Shown in pieces: positions 18,237 through 27,654 of a stretch of 64,000 nt of DNA. The notes beneath the pieces were generated by a model, which saw only the letters and a program-made list of their open reading frames with translations, was not told the origin of the DNA and ran no database searches. Origin of the DNA: JABMMZ01 sp044377005. Its GTDB lineage: Bacteria; Bacteroidota; Bacteroidia; NS11-12g; UBA955. The stretch lies in the NCBI GenBank assembly GCA_044377005.1, contig JBILJV010000004.1, positions 23,465 to 87,464 on the forward strand, read 5' to 3'. How positions within the stretch are numbered: position 1 is the stretch's first letter; each line of letters opens with the position of its first letter. A program made the translations under genes and the position numbers.

Positions 18237-18737
18237 ATGGAGGAAAACCTAATTTTATCAGAAAATTTTCCTGAACTACTAGCCCAATTTATGGAAGGAG
18301 AGTTTTATCAAATTCAAGAGAGTCGTTGGTATGACAAGTTTGAATACGAAGGAGAGAACAAATATCGCTTTCTAAATATAGTTAATCATACCGAATATAA
18401 AAGTCTTTCTGAGGAGGATAGTTTGTTCTTTTATAAATTTACAAATGCGATTCAGTCCGAAAAATACAAAATGGATAAAGATGGTTTTGCTGTATTAAAC
18501 ATCAGCCTTTACCCTGGTGTGGAATGGAAGAATATCATTGATATTTTTCAACCTAATTTTTGTTTTTTTTGGGGTGTAAGTCCCTCTTTATTTGGTATAA
18601 ATATTAATAAATATAAAGCATCAGTTCACAATAATATTAAAATGCTTTATGTAGATAGTATGAATTCGGTTTTTTCAAACAGTTCACTTAAGATACAATT
18701 GTGGGAACAAACGAAGCCATTGTTCGGCATTAAATAA
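18237..18737 (+). CDS. Conserved-looking hypothetical protein upstream of rdgB
   Basis: 166 residues, no signal peptide and no membrane segment, acidic and aromatic-rich. I do not recognise a family with confidence. The second half (FCFFWGVSP, then MLYVDSMNSVF, then 'LKIQLWEQTKPLFG') has the strand-turn-helix spacing and the 'K..LW..LK' ending that faintly recalls small DNA polymerase III psi-type (HolD-like) proteins; treat that as a guess. It is followed after 12 bases by rdgB and so probably belongs to the rdgB-queA operon. Divergent from ilvE, with only 24 bases for both promoters. Confidence 0.7.
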   Translation: MEENLILSENFPELLAQFMEGEFYQIQESRWYDKFEYEGENKYRFLNIVNHTEYKSLSEEDSLFFYKFTNAIQSEKYKMDKDGFAVLNISLYPGVEWKNIIDIFQPNFCFFWGVSPSLFGININKYKASVHNNIKMLYVDSMNSVFSNSSLKIQLWEQTKPLFGIK

Positions 18738-18749
18738 TTTATAAATTGT

Positions 18750-19334
18750 ATGCAAGAATTGATTTTTGTATCGACCAATAAGGGTAAAATAAATGAAATT
18801 AACCAACTTTTGAAAGAGGTATTTATTATCAAAGGATTACATGAAATTAGTTATTTTGAAGAAATAAAGGAAACAGGATCTACTCTTAATGAAAATGCAC
18901 AAATAAAAGCACAAACTATTAATGATATTTTCAAGATAAATTGTTTTGCCGATGATAGTGGTTTGATGATTGAAGCTTTAAATAATCAACCTGGCGTAAA
19001 AAGTGCACGATTTGCAGGAGAAAATGCAACAGACAAAGAGAATATCGATAAAGTTTTAACTTTATTGGATGGTGTTGAAAATAGAAAAGCGTATTTTAAT
19101 ACCGTTATATGTTTAGTATGGAACAATGTCAACTACTATTTTGAAGGGAAAATTGAAGGTAGCATAGCAAATCAGCCCTTAGGAGAAAATGGTTTTGGTT
19201 ATGATCCAATATTTGTACCTAATGGATTTGATGTTTCGTTTGCACAAATGACAAATGAAGAAAAAAATAAAATTAGCCATAGAAAAATAGCAGTTCAAAA
19301 ATTAATTAATCAACTTAATAGTTTTGCCGAGTAA
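18750..19334 (+). CDS. rdgB: dITP/XTP pyrophosphatase (non-canonical purine NTPase)
   Basis: 194 residues, Ham1/RdgB family: hydrolyses dITP, ITP and XTP to monophosphates, keeping deaminated purines out of nucleic acids. Motifs in order: 'FVSTNKGKINEI' (N-terminal substrate loop, residues 5-16), 'FADDSGLMIEAL' (catalytic Asp, ~68-79), 'PGVKSARFAGENATD', 'GENGFGYDPIFVP' (~149-161) and the 'KNKISHRKIA' tail. Its last 11 bases overlap the start of the queA-like gene, so the two are coupled. Confidence 0.96.
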   Translation: MQELIFVSTNKGKINEINQLLKEVFIIKGLHEISYFEEIKETGSTLNENAQIKAQTINDIFKINCFADDSGLMIEALNNQPGVKSARFAGENATDKENIDKVLTLLDGVENRKAYFNTVICLVWNNVNYYFEGKIEGSIANQPLGENGFGYDPIFVPNGFDVSFAQMTNEEKNKISHRKIAVQKLINQLNSFAE

Positions 19335-20520
19335 AGAAGATTTATTTATAGATATTAATGCTTTTGACTACCCTCTTTTAGAAAGTCAAATTGCTCAGTT
19401 CGCATTAGAGCCCAGAGATTCATCAAAGCTATTGATATATAAGGTTGATGACCAGAAGATAAAAGAAGATGTTTTTAAGAATTTAACAGAAAATGTTCCC
19501 AATAATGCCTCTTTTTATTTTAACAATGCCAAAGTAATTCCTGCTAGAATTTTCCTTACTACAGTTACTGGGGCTAAAATTGAGGTCTTTTTGCTTAAAC
19601 CATTTGATAAAGATTATCAACAAGCAATGTCAGCACTACATTCTATCAAATGGGAATGTATGATAGGAAACAAAAAGAAATGGAAAAATGATGAAATATT
19701 AACGCTCAATCTCAATGGCAATCTCGTTGAATTTGAATTAGTTAATGATAAAATTGTTGAAATTAAATGGTCCTTAGATTTAGCATTTGTTTCTTTACTA
19801 ACGGAAATTGGCAAAATTCCATTGCCTCCTTATATAAAAAGATTGAGTAACGAACATGATGAAACCAGATACCAAACAGTTTATTCAAAAATAGAAGGTT
19901 CTGTAGCTGCACCAACTGCGGGGTTACATTTTACTGACGCAGTCCTTGAGTCAATTAATAAAAAAACACAAGGTATACGAGAATTGACATTGCATGTAGG
20001 AGCGGGTACTTTTTTGCCGGTTAAAGTGCAAAATGCAATAGAACATAATATGCATGAAGAGCATTTTTCAATTAATATTATAACTATAAAACAATTGCTA
20101 TATGATGAGTATGTCATAGCGGTAGGTACAACTTCGGTAAGGGTTATAGAAAGCTTGTATTGGTGTGGACTGAATGTTATAAATGAAACAGTAAATCCAT
20201 TTTGTATTGATCAATTTGTCGCATTTAATGAGGATAGTAAAGTATTGCCTGACTATAAAGTTGTATTGACGGCCCTCATTAAATACTTGGAAAATGAAAA
20301 TAAGGAGCAATTAATTGGAATTACTTCAATAATGATTTTTCCAGGGTATGAGTTTAAAATAGTTCGTGGATTAGTAACCAATTTTCACCAACCTAAATCA
20401 ACTTTGTTACTATTGATTTCAGCCTTTGTCAATCAAAATTGGAAACAAATATATCAATACGCTTTACGTCATCAATTCCGATTTTTAAGTTATGGGGATA
20501 GTTCAATCTTGTTGAGGTAA
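19324..20520 (+). CDS. S-adenosylmethionine:tRNA ribosyltransferase-isomerase-like (QueA family)
   Basis: 398 residues starting at TTG 19324, inside the end of rdgB. QueA makes epoxyqueuosine in GUN tRNAs by moving the ribosyl part of SAM to preQ1. Core motifs are present: 'SQIAQFALEPRDSSKLLI' at the N-terminus, 'GSVAAPTAGLHFT', 'LHVGAGTFLPVK', 'VGTTSVRVIES', 'TNFHQPKSTLLLLISAF' and the C-terminal 'FRFLSYGDSSIL'. It is about 45 residues longer than canonical QueA (about 350) and more divergent ('LHVGAGTF' for LHVGLGTF). Bacteroidota often carry such a longer paralogue besides true queA, so queuosine activity is likely but not proven; hence no symbol. Confidence 0.85.
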   Translation: MPSKEDLFIDINAFDYPLLESQIAQFALEPRDSSKLLIYKVDDQKIKEDVFKNLTENVPNNASFYFNNAKVIPARIFLTTVTGAKIEVFLLKPFDKDYQQAMSALHSIKWECMIGNKKKWKNDEILTLNLNGNLVEFELVNDKIVEIKWSLDLAFVSLLTEIGKIPLPPYIKRLSNEHDETRYQTVYSKIEGSVAAPTAGLHFTDAVLESINKKTQGIRELTLHVGAGTFLPVKVQNAIEHNMHEEHFSINIITIKQLLYDEYVIAVGTTSVRVIESLYWCGLNVINETVNPFCIDQFVAFNEDSKVLPDYKVVLTALIKYLENENKEQLIGITSIMIFPGYEFKIVRGLVTNFHQPKSTLLLLISAFVNQNWKQIYQYALRHQFRFLSYGDSSILLR

Positions 20521-20615
20521 AGTTTTTATAAAAATTATAAATTTTGGGTTTATTTTCGCAAACTAAAATTAATTTGGCACGAAATTAGAATTAAGACTAA
20601 TTAATTTAAACATCT

Positions 20616-21143
20616 ATGAAATTAAGAATATTATTATTTGTCATTTTTACAGCATTTACTTCTAGTCAGTTAGTGGCTCAAAAGTTTGGATACGTAGATA
20701 CAGATTACATATTGTCACAAATGACTGAGTTTAAAGCGGCTCAAAAGCAACTTGATGAAGCCTCTCAAAAATGGGAACTAGAAATTAAATCATTTCAAGG
20801 CGAAATAGATAAAATGTATAAAGAATACAAGTCGGAAGAAATTATGTTAAGCCCTTCACAAAGAGAAGAAAGGGAAAATGCGATAGTAAAAAAAGAGGAA
20901 TCTTTGAGAGAGTTTGAACAGGATAAATTTGGTGTAAATGGTCAACTATTCAAAAAAAGACAAGAATTAATAAAACCTATCCAAAGTAAAATATCAGAAG
21001 CTATTCTAAAAGTAGCCAAAAATAATGGTCTAGATTTTATTTTCGACAAATCTGCCAATATGAATATTTTATATAGTAATATAAAGTATGATAGAAGTGG
21101 GGATGTTTTAGATGAGTTAGGTGTAGTTCCAAATAAAGATTAA
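20616..21143 (+). CDS. OmpH/Skp family periplasmic chaperone (first copy)
   Basis: 175 residues. Signal peptide (1-21, ending SSQLVAQ), then 'KFGYVDTDYILSQM', the OmpH beta-strand start. A long charged coiled coil (about residues 45-120) forms the tentacle that holds unfolded outer membrane proteins. The end 'ANMNILYSNIKYDRSGDVLDEL' returns to the body domain. Followed after 14 bases by a second ompH and then murI, an order seen in Bacteroidota. A weak promoter-like box, TATTTTCG, lies at 20551-20558. Confidence 0.88.
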   Translation: MKLRILLFVIFTAFTSSQLVAQKFGYVDTDYILSQMTEFKAAQKQLDEASQKWELEIKSFQGEIDKMYKEYKSEEIMLSPSQREERENAIVKKEESLREFEQDKFGVNGQLFKKRQELIKPIQSKISEAILKVAKNNGLDFIFDKSANMNILYSNIKYDRSGDVLDELGVVPNKD

Positions 21144-21157
21144 TTTAAAAAAGTACA

Positions 21158-21736
21158 ATGAAAAATAATATATTAAAATCCCTGTCGTTAGTTGCGTTAT
21201 TGTTTGTTTTTAGCCAAACTAATGCTCAAAAAGTTGGTCATTTAAATTTCCAAAAAGTTATTGAATTATTGCCGGAGTTCCAAACCGCTTCAGATGAATA
21301 CCAATTATTCCAAGCTTCATTAGAGGACGAATTAACTCAAATTGAAGTTGAAGCAAAAAAAACACAAAGCTTAATTGAATTGGAACAAAAAAAGCCTCAA
21401 CCAAGTGCCCCAAGATTAAAGCTTTTGGCCCAAAAAATGGAAAAATATCAAGTTAGTTATCAAGAATTAAGTCAAACAATTCAAGAAAGTTTGAAAGAAA
21501 AATACAATGAACTTATAGATCCCTTGAAAGAAAAGGTATCTAAAGCTGTAGCAGAAGTTGCAAAGGAAAATGGATATACTCATGTCATTGACAATACTTT
21601 TGGTACTTTAATCTATGCGGATGAAAAGTTTGATTTAGAGACTTTAGTAAAAACTAAATTAAATATTAAAGACAAACCAGTTGTTCCAGCTACCAATGCA
21701 CCTGGAGCTATTAATGGGATGGGAACAGGTAGATAG
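21158..21736 (+). CDS. OmpH/Skp family periplasmic chaperone (second copy)
   Basis: 192 residues with signal peptide (1-23, ending SQTNAQ) and the same architecture as the preceding gene: 'KVGHLNFQKVIELLPEF', a coiled coil (about 45-125), then 'VAEVAKENGYTHVIDNTFGTLIYAD'. It differs by a 15-20 residue Pro/Gly/Ala tail. Sequence divergence between the copies shows an old duplication, suggesting division of labour or hetero-oligomers in outer-membrane protein transport. Lies 14 bases after copy one and 17 bases before murI. Confidence 0.88.
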   Translation: MKNNILKSLSLVALLFVFSQTNAQKVGHLNFQKVIELLPEFQTASDEYQLFQASLEDELTQIEVEAKKTQSLIELEQKKPQPSAPRLKLLAQKMEKYQVSYQELSQTIQESLKEKYNELIDPLKEKVSKAVAEVAKENGYTHVIDNTFGTLIYADEKFDLETLVKTKLNIKDKPVVPATNAPGAINGMGTGR

Positions 21737-21753
21737 TTTATTTAAGCTCTAAT

Positions 21754-22578
21754 TTGGATTCAAATTATTCCATTGGTGTTTTTGATTCTGGAGTTGGAGG
21801 ACTCACTGTTTTTGAAGAAATAGTGAATGCCTTACCTCAATATAATTTTATTTATTTAGGAGACAATGCACGAGTACCTTATGGTACTCGTTCTTTTGAT
21901 ACTGTTTACCAATACACACTTGAAGGGGTAACTAAGTTACATGAATTAGGATGTAGGTTAATAGTTATTGCTTGTAATACTGCATCTGCGAAAGCTTTAA
22001 GAACCATACAACAAAATGATTTGTTGAAATTTGATCAACCATTTAAGGTGCTTGGTGTTATAAGACCTACCACTGAAGAAATTGGTGGTTTGACAAAAAC
22101 TAACAAGGTTGGTGTTTTGGCAACCCCTGGAACTGTTAATTCACTCTCTTATGTTATAGAACTTAATAAATTATATCCTCAAATTCAGGTTTTTCAAGAA
22201 GCTTGTCCTATGTGGGTGCCATTAATTGAAAATAATGATTTTAATAACGAGGGGGGGCTGTTTTTTATAAAAAAGAACATACAAAACCTGTTGTCTCAAA
22301 GTCATGAAATTGATACAATTGTCCTCGGTTGTACTCATTATCCATTGATAATAGATATTATAAAACAAAATATACCAAGTCATATTAAAGTAGTTTCCCA
22401 AGGAAACATTGTTGCCAATAGTCTTAAAGATTACCTAGTAAGACACAAAGAAATTGAAATAATTTTACAAAAAGAAGGTAAAAGGTTGTTTCTAACAACA
22501 GAAGAACCAAGTTTATTTGACGAAAAGGCAAAATTATTTGTTAAAAGCCAGATAAATAGTCAGATGGTTGAAATTTAA
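21754..22578 (+). CDS. murI: Glutamate racemase
   Basis: 274 residues from TTG 21754; no ATG or GTG is better placed. Makes D-glutamate for peptidoglycan. Catalytic cysteines are Cys74 ('IACNTAS') and Cys193 ('VLGCTHYPL'), the two-base racemase pair. The N-terminal 'GVFDSGVGGLTVF' holds Asp11 and Ser12, and 'GDNARVPYG' is at 36-44. All key residues are intact and the length is normal. Last gene of the ompH-ompH-murI group. Confidence 0.95.
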   Translation: MDSNYSIGVFDSGVGGLTVFEEIVNALPQYNFIYLGDNARVPYGTRSFDTVYQYTLEGVTKLHELGCRLIVIACNTASAKALRTIQQNDLLKFDQPFKVLGVIRPTTEEIGGLTKTNKVGVLATPGTVNSLSYVIELNKLYPQIQVFQEACPMWVPLIENNDFNNEGGLFFIKKNIQNLLSQSHEIDTIVLGCTHYPLIIDIIKQNIPSHIKVVSQGNIVANSLKDYLVRHKEIEIILQKEGKRLFLTTEEPSLFDEKAKLFVKSQINSQMVEI

Positions 22579-22611
22579 TTAGCTGATTTACAATAGTTAA
22601 ATAAAAAACAA

Positions 22612-22645
22612 TTGCCTAATTGCAGCAATACAAGTTTTATTTTCG
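22612..22645 (+). promoter_or_regulatory. Possible promoter in the murI / dehydrogenase gap
   Basis: TTG 22612-22614, 23 bases, TATTTTCG 22638-22645 (one mismatch from TAnnTTTG). A second weaker pair is TTG 22741-22743 with TTAATTTG 22762-22769. Either could serve the gene at 22795. Confidence 0.3.
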
Positions 22646-22794
22646 TCAAAAAAGGTATAACTGAAAAATTGATGTTGTTTTTATCCTTTTTAAAGTGTGT
22701 GTTTAAAAGTATTGTTAAGGGGTGGGCTGTTTTTTTTGTTTTGATTATTTTGAATCTAGTGTTAATTTGCTCGAGTTTATAAGTCCACCCATTA

Positions 22795-23748
22795 ATGATA
22801 CAAAAAACTAAAATATCGATTATTGATGATTTTCACCCTGTCTTTTTACAACAACTTAATCCATATTTTGAAGTAGATTATCAGCCATCTATTGAAAAAA
22901 AAGACATCTTAAGCCAAGTATACAACTCCGAAATAATCGCAGTAAGAAGTAAAATTAATTTTGATGAATCTATTATTAAATTATTGCCTAATTTAAAATG
23001 TATTGCGCGAGGGGGGGCAGGAATGGATAATATTGATGAGGAATATGCATGCAAAAGAGGAATTATTCTTTTAAATGCACCTGAAGGAAATAGAAATACA
23101 GTTGCAGAACATTGTATAGGATTGCTCATTGGATTAAGCAAGAATATAGTTAAAGGACATCAGAATGTAGTTGACTTAAATTGGGACAGAGAAGGTAATA
23201 GGGGTTGGGAAATTAAAGGGAAAAAAATAGGAATTATAGGATATGGAAATACTGGATCATCTTTTGCCAGAAAATTATCTGGATTCGATTGCGAGGTTTT
23301 GGTTTACGACAAATATAAGTCCGTAAAATCAAATGGTTATATTAAAAATGTCGATTTGGAAACGTTGAAAAAAGAAAGTGATGTAATAAGTTTACATATT
23401 CCTTTGACAAAAGAAACCAATCAAATGATTGATCTTTTATTTATAGAAGGCTTAAAACAAGGAGTTGTTTTGATAAATACGAGTAGAGGAAATGTCGTAA
23501 ATCAAGCTTCTGTATTAAATTGGATAAAAAGTGGAAAAATAAAACAGTATGCTACAGACGTACTTGAAAATGAAAATTTAAAGTCATTTACAGCCTATGA
23601 AATGGATTTATTTAAAAGTTTGTTAGCTACAAATCAGGTGATTATAACTCCGCATGTTGCTGGTTGGAGTCATGAAAGCTATTTTAATATTGCGGATGTA
23701 TTGTCGAAAAAACTGATTCATTTTTCGTTAAGCACAAAAAAAAATTAG
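22795..23748 (+). CDS. D-isomer specific 2-hydroxyacid dehydrogenase (PGDH-like)
   Basis: 317 residues with the two-domain NAD enzyme layout. The substrate Arg lies in 'AVRSKINFD' (~50). 'ARGGAGMDNID' is near 74-84, the NAD loop 'GIIGYGNTGS' near 148-157, and the second catalytic Arg in 'NTSRGNVVN'. The catalytic His is in 'ITPHVAGWSHES' (~286). It lacks the C-terminal ACT domain of full-length SerA. This form most often acts as 3-phosphoglycerate dehydrogenase in serine synthesis in Bacteroidota, but glyoxylate/hydroxypyruvate reductase is possible; no serC neighbour is present. Preceded by 216 bases of AT-rich non-coding DNA. Confidence 0.82.
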   Translation: MIQKTKISIIDDFHPVFLQQLNPYFEVDYQPSIEKKDILSQVYNSEIIAVRSKINFDESIIKLLPNLKCIARGGAGMDNIDEEYACKRGIILLNAPEGNRNTVAEHCIGLLIGLSKNIVKGHQNVVDLNWDREGNRGWEIKGKKIGIIGYGNTGSSFARKLSGFDCEVLVYDKYKSVKSNGYIKNVDLETLKKESDVISLHIPLTKETNQMIDLLFIEGLKQGVVLINTSRGNVVNQASVLNWIKSGKIKQYATDVLENENLKSFTAYEMDLFKSLLATNQVIITPHVAGWSHESYFNIADVLSKKLIHFSLSTKKN

Positions 23749-23827
23749 TTAAAAGTTGAAATAAAGAAAAAAAACTATGAAATTGCCTCGCTTTTTGAGA
23801 TTAAAAAATTGTTATTTTAAAATAAAT

Positions 23828-26800
23828 ATGAAGAATAAGTTTACTATCCAATCCCTGTTAATGTTTTTTATGACATTTGGATTTGCCATGATGATGAATG
23901 CGCAAACAAACATGGGTTTTATCAGGGGCGTTGTCGAAAAGAACAATGAACCAATGTCTAACGCAATTATTGTGTTGAAAAATTCAAATGGTGAGGAAAT
24001 TAAGAAAGTTAGAACTGAAAAAAATGGGTCTTTTACTTTCATTAACCTTGAGCCAGGATTGTACAATATGAAAATTGAAGGAGATGGCATCCGTTTTGAA
24101 TCCAAAGAAATTGACGACATTAATGTTACGACAGAAGGTAAGGTGCTTACACTTGAAGTTGAAGAAAAAGTTGTTCAAGTAGGTCAAGGAGAAAAAACCA
24201 AAAAAACAGACAAACAACAAAAAACCAAATTGGAACAAACTTCAACAACTGCAACAGTTAGTGGAGACCAAATACAACAAACAGGTTTTAGAGGTGCAAC
24301 TTCAATGGCTCAGTTCCAGTCCGGTGTAACAAACACCAGAGGTGGATTGAGTGGTAGAGGTGCTCGTACAGATGGAACAGCTGTTTTCGTTGATGGTGTT
24401 CGTGTTAACAACTCAAACATTAACCAAGGGATGAATGGTCAAGTTGACATTATGCAAGCGGGTATTCCTGCGCAATATGGTGACTTTACAGGATTGGGAA
24501 TTTCAATTACCACTAAAGGAGGTGTTTCTTCACGTAAAGTTGGAAGTTTTGAAGCTCGTTCAACTAGTATGTTCAATGCTTACCATCACAATTTGTTTGA
24601 AGCATTTTACGCTACACCAATTTTATGGAAAGAAAATCCAAGATACAAAACAGGAGAAAGTGATGTAAAGCGTATTCCAATTGCTGCTGTAAATTTATCT
24701 GGAAACTTTAATTACAATAGAGAACCAAGTCCATCATACATTGGTTATTATGTAATTAAAGATGATCGTTTAGCTGAAATTGAAAGAAATCCTTTAAGAG
24801 TTAATACAGATGGAGGTTTGGTTCACAATGCAAACTATTTAAATGAAAATGATTATGATAATGTTAAAGTGAGACCAAATGTTTATTCATTATCATCTTC
24901 TGCGCAAGCAAAATTCGATTTTAGATTGTCTGATTTAGCAACCTTAACAGCTTTTGGTAACTTTGTTTATTCTAAGGGCGTAAATGGAGGTAATAATATA
25001 ATGGCTTACAAAGACAATCCATTAAGCACTAATTTATATACTTTAGGTTATGTCAAATACACACAAAACTTTAAAGGTCCAGACTCAGCTAGAAAGGCAG
25101 ATAATGTGACATTAAATAACACTTATTTTACGGTTCGTTTTGACTACCAATCTACTTGGGCTAAAAACATGGACAACATTCACAGAGATGATATTTTTAG
25201 TTACGGATACATTGGAAGATTTGTTCATTACCCAACTGAATTTTTCAGTTACTATGGTAATTTAAATAATCCAAATGCACCTGCAAGAAAATTAGTAGAC
25301 CAAAATGGAGATACTGTGTATTTAAGAAATTTTTGGGAACAAACTGGATATAGAGATACCTCAATTAAATTCCAACAAGCGAATATTAATACTGTAAGAG
25401 GAAATTATACCAATGCATTATTTAATAGATTTAATGAATTAGGTGCAAATGTTACATTTGACCAACAAATTTTACAACAACAAGGTTTGTTAAATGGTTA
25501 CAATCCAAACAATATTTATTCATTGTGGAATTCTCCAGGTACACAATTGTCTGGTTATGGAAAATCACAAAGAGAAACTTACACTTTCTTTGCTATGGGT
25601 GAAACTGAAGTTAAAGGTCCTCAAAATAGCAGTAAAAAAGCTTCATCAGGTCATAAACTGCAATTTGGTTTAACCTATGAGCAAAACGTAACTAGAGCAT
25701 TCTCTGTTGGAGCAAATAATTTATGGAGATTAATGTATCAATATGCGAATAGTCACATTGCAGAACTTGATAGAAAAAATCCAATTTTATCATACGATGC
25801 AAATGGCGTTTTCCAAGACACAGTTAGGTACAATCGTTTGGTGAATAAAGAGGCTCAATCACAATTTGATAGAGAATTTAGACAAAGTTTAATCAATAAA
25901 AATGCGAAAGATGTTTATGGAAATCCAATAACAGAAACTACTTTCCTAGATATCAATTCTTATGCACCATCTGATTTTAAACTATCTATGTTTAGTGCTG
26001 ACGAATTATTGAACAATGGTAGTGGAGTTGTTTCATATTATGGCTATGACCATTTAGGAAATAAATTAAGAGGAAGACCGAGTGTAAACGACTTTTTAGA
26101 TGATAAAAACAAACGTTCAATTGGAGCATTCAATCCTATTTATACAGCTGCATGGTTCCAAGATCAATTCTTCTTTAAAGATTTAGAATTTAGACTTGGT
26201 TTAAGATTAGAGCGTTATGATGCAAACCAATTGGTGTTAAAAGATCCATATTCATTATATCCAATTCAACAAAAAGGTGAAGTGAAAGAATTAGATGGTA
26301 ATGTGATCACTCACCCAGAAAATATTGGAGATGATTATGCAGTTTATGTTGATGATGTAAACAATCCAAGAAAAATATTAGGTTACAGAAAAGACAATAA
26401 CTGGTACGACGAAAATGGAACTTTATTGTCTTCTCCTGATTTAATTGCTAATAGAACCAATAATGGTAAAGTTGCTCCATTGTTAGTTGATCCAACTAGA
26501 CAAGAAGTAACAAGGGAGTCATTCAAAGATTTTCAACCTAAAGTAAATATTTTACCACGTATTTTCTTCAAATTCCCATTAAATCCTAAAAGTTTATTCT
26601 TTGCAAGTTATGACGTATTGGCTCAAAGACCAGGCGCAAACTTTGCAACTATTGATGACTATGTTTTCTTAACACAAAAAGCAACTAACTCATTAAACAA
26701 CCCTGCTTTAGGATCACGTATTACTACAGATTATCAAATTGGTTTTAAACAACAATTGTCTCCAACAACATTATTTGGATTCACTTCATACTATAGAGAA

Positions 26801-27631
26801 ACTAAAAATGATATTTCTGCATTCCAATTTAACAATGCATATCCTATTACTTACATCAGTTTCAATAACTTAGATTTTAGTACTGTAAAAGGATTGATTT
26901 TAGAGGTAGATTACAAAGCTCAAAACAATATGAGTTTAGGTGGTAACTACACATTGCAATTTGCTGATGGAACAGGTTCTAATATTAACTCACAAAGAGC
27001 CTTAATCGCTAGTAACCAACCAAATTTAAGAAGTTTGTTCCCTATGGGAGAGTTAGATATTCGTCATCAATTTAAAGGCGTCTTTAACTGGTCATTTTTT
27101 GATGGCAAAGGAACAACTCCAAAAGAAAGAGCTAAACGTAAATATTTAGGACCAGTAATTGGAAAAACAAAAGTATTAAGTAATACAAATATTAACTTAA
27201 CATTTACCGCAGTTTCTGGTTTACCATACACTGCAACATTACAACCCGTTCAATTGGGTTCTGCCAACCGTTCTCCAATAAAAGGAACTCCATTCGGGTC
27301 AAGATTACCATGGCAATTTAACTCAAACTTAAATATTCAAAAAGATGTGCCATTATCTTGGACAAATAAAGAAGGTAAGAAAAAAGGAGCTAGTTTGCAA
27401 GTGTACTTATTTGTAACGAATTTGTTAAATACAAGAAACGTATTCTCGGTTAACACTTACACAGGTTCTGCTGAAGATGATGGATTCTTAAATTCACCTC
27501 AAGGACAACAAGCATTACAAAATCAATTAAACGCAGCAGCATATACATTCTATTACAATGCATCTGTTAATAGTCCTTTCAATTACCAAGCTCCTAGAAT
27601 GATGTATTTAGGAACTAGATTTATGTTTTAA
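23828..27631 (+). CDS. SusC/TonB-dependent receptor-like outer membrane protein
   Basis: 1267 residues from ATG 23828. An in-frame ATG at 23777 adds 17 residues that would spoil the signal peptide (MKNKFTIQSLL...MMMNAQ). Order: signal, carboxypeptidase-regulatory-like domain (~27-110), a Lys/Thr/Gln-rich linker (~120-145), a plug domain ('GFRGATSMAQF', 'VFVDGVRVNNSNI', 'QAGIPAQYGDFTGLGISITTKGG'), then a long barrel ending in 'YLGTRFMF'. It should form a gated channel in the outer membrane. No SusD partner lies nearby. Instead, 23 bases downstream is a 1314-residue secreted protein, then a PorV-like barrel. Bias toward CCA, TTA and AGA codons looks stronger than in neighbours (by eye), consistent with high expression. 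Confidence 0.85.
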   Translation: MKNKFTIQSLLMFFMTFGFAMMMNAQTNMGFIRGVVEKNNEPMSNAIIVLKNSNGEEIKKVRTEKNGSFTFINLEPGLYNMKIEGDGIRFESKEIDDINVTTEGKVLTLEVEEKVVQVGQGEKTKKTDKQQKTKLEQTSTTATVSGDQIQQTGFRGATSMAQFQSGVTNTRGGLSGRGARTDGTAVFVDGVRVNNSNINQGMNGQVDIMQAGIPAQYGDFTGLGISITTKGGVSSRKVGSFEARSTSMFNAYHHNLFEAFYATPILWKENPRYKTGESDVKRIPIAAVNLSGNFNYNREPSPSYIGYYVIKDDRLAEIERNPLRVNTDGGLVHNANYLNENDYDNVKVRPNVYSLSSSAQAKFDFRLSDLATLTAFGNFVYSKGVNGGNNIMAYKDNPLSTNLYTLGYVKYTQNFKGPDSARKADNVTLNNTYFTVRFDYQSTWAKNMDNIHRDDIFSYGYIGRFVHYPTEFFSYYGNLNNPNAPARKLVDQNGDTVYLRNFWEQTGYRDTSIKFQQANINTVRGNYTNALFNRFNELGANVTFDQQILQQQGLLNGYNPNNIYSLWNSPGTQLSGYGKSQRETYTFFAMGETEVKGPQNSSKKASSGHKLQFGLTYEQNVTRAFSVGANNLWRLMYQYANSHIAELDRKNPILSYDANGVFQDTVRYNRLVNKEAQSQFDREFRQSLINKNAKDVYGNPITETTFLDINSYAPSDFKLSMFSADELLNNGSGVVSYYGYDHLGNKLRGRPSVNDFLDDKNKRSIGAFNPIYTAAWFQDQFFFKDLEFRLGLRLERYDANQLVLKDPYSLYPIQQKGEVKELDGNVITHPENIGDDYAVYVDDVNNPRKILGYRKDNNWYDENGTLLSSPDLIANRTNNGKVAPLLVDPTRQEVTRESFKDFQPKVNILPRIFFKFPLNPKSLFFASYDVLAQRPGANFATIDDYVFLTQKATNSLNNPALGSRITTDYQIGFKQQLSPTTLFGFTSYYRETKNDISAFQFNNAYPITYISFNNLDFSTVKGLILEVDYKAQNNMSLGGNYTLQFADGTGSNINSQRALIASNQPNLRSLFPMGELDIRHQFKGVFNWSFFDGKGTTPKERAKRKYLGPVIGKTKVLSNTNINLTFTAVSGLPYTATLQPVQLGSANRSPIKGTPFGSRLPWQFNSNLNIQKDVPLSWTNKEGKKKGASLQVYLFVTNLLNTRNVFSVNTYTGSAEDDGFLNSPQGQQALQNQLNAAAYTFYYNASVNSPFNYQAPRMMYLGTRFMF

Positions 27632-27654
27632 TTAAAAAAGAAAAAAAAGTTATT

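Noticed and set aside
23777..23827. ATG 23777 as the start of the SusC-like receptor
   Set aside because: It puts 17 basic/aromatic residues before a perfect signal peptide at ATG 23828.
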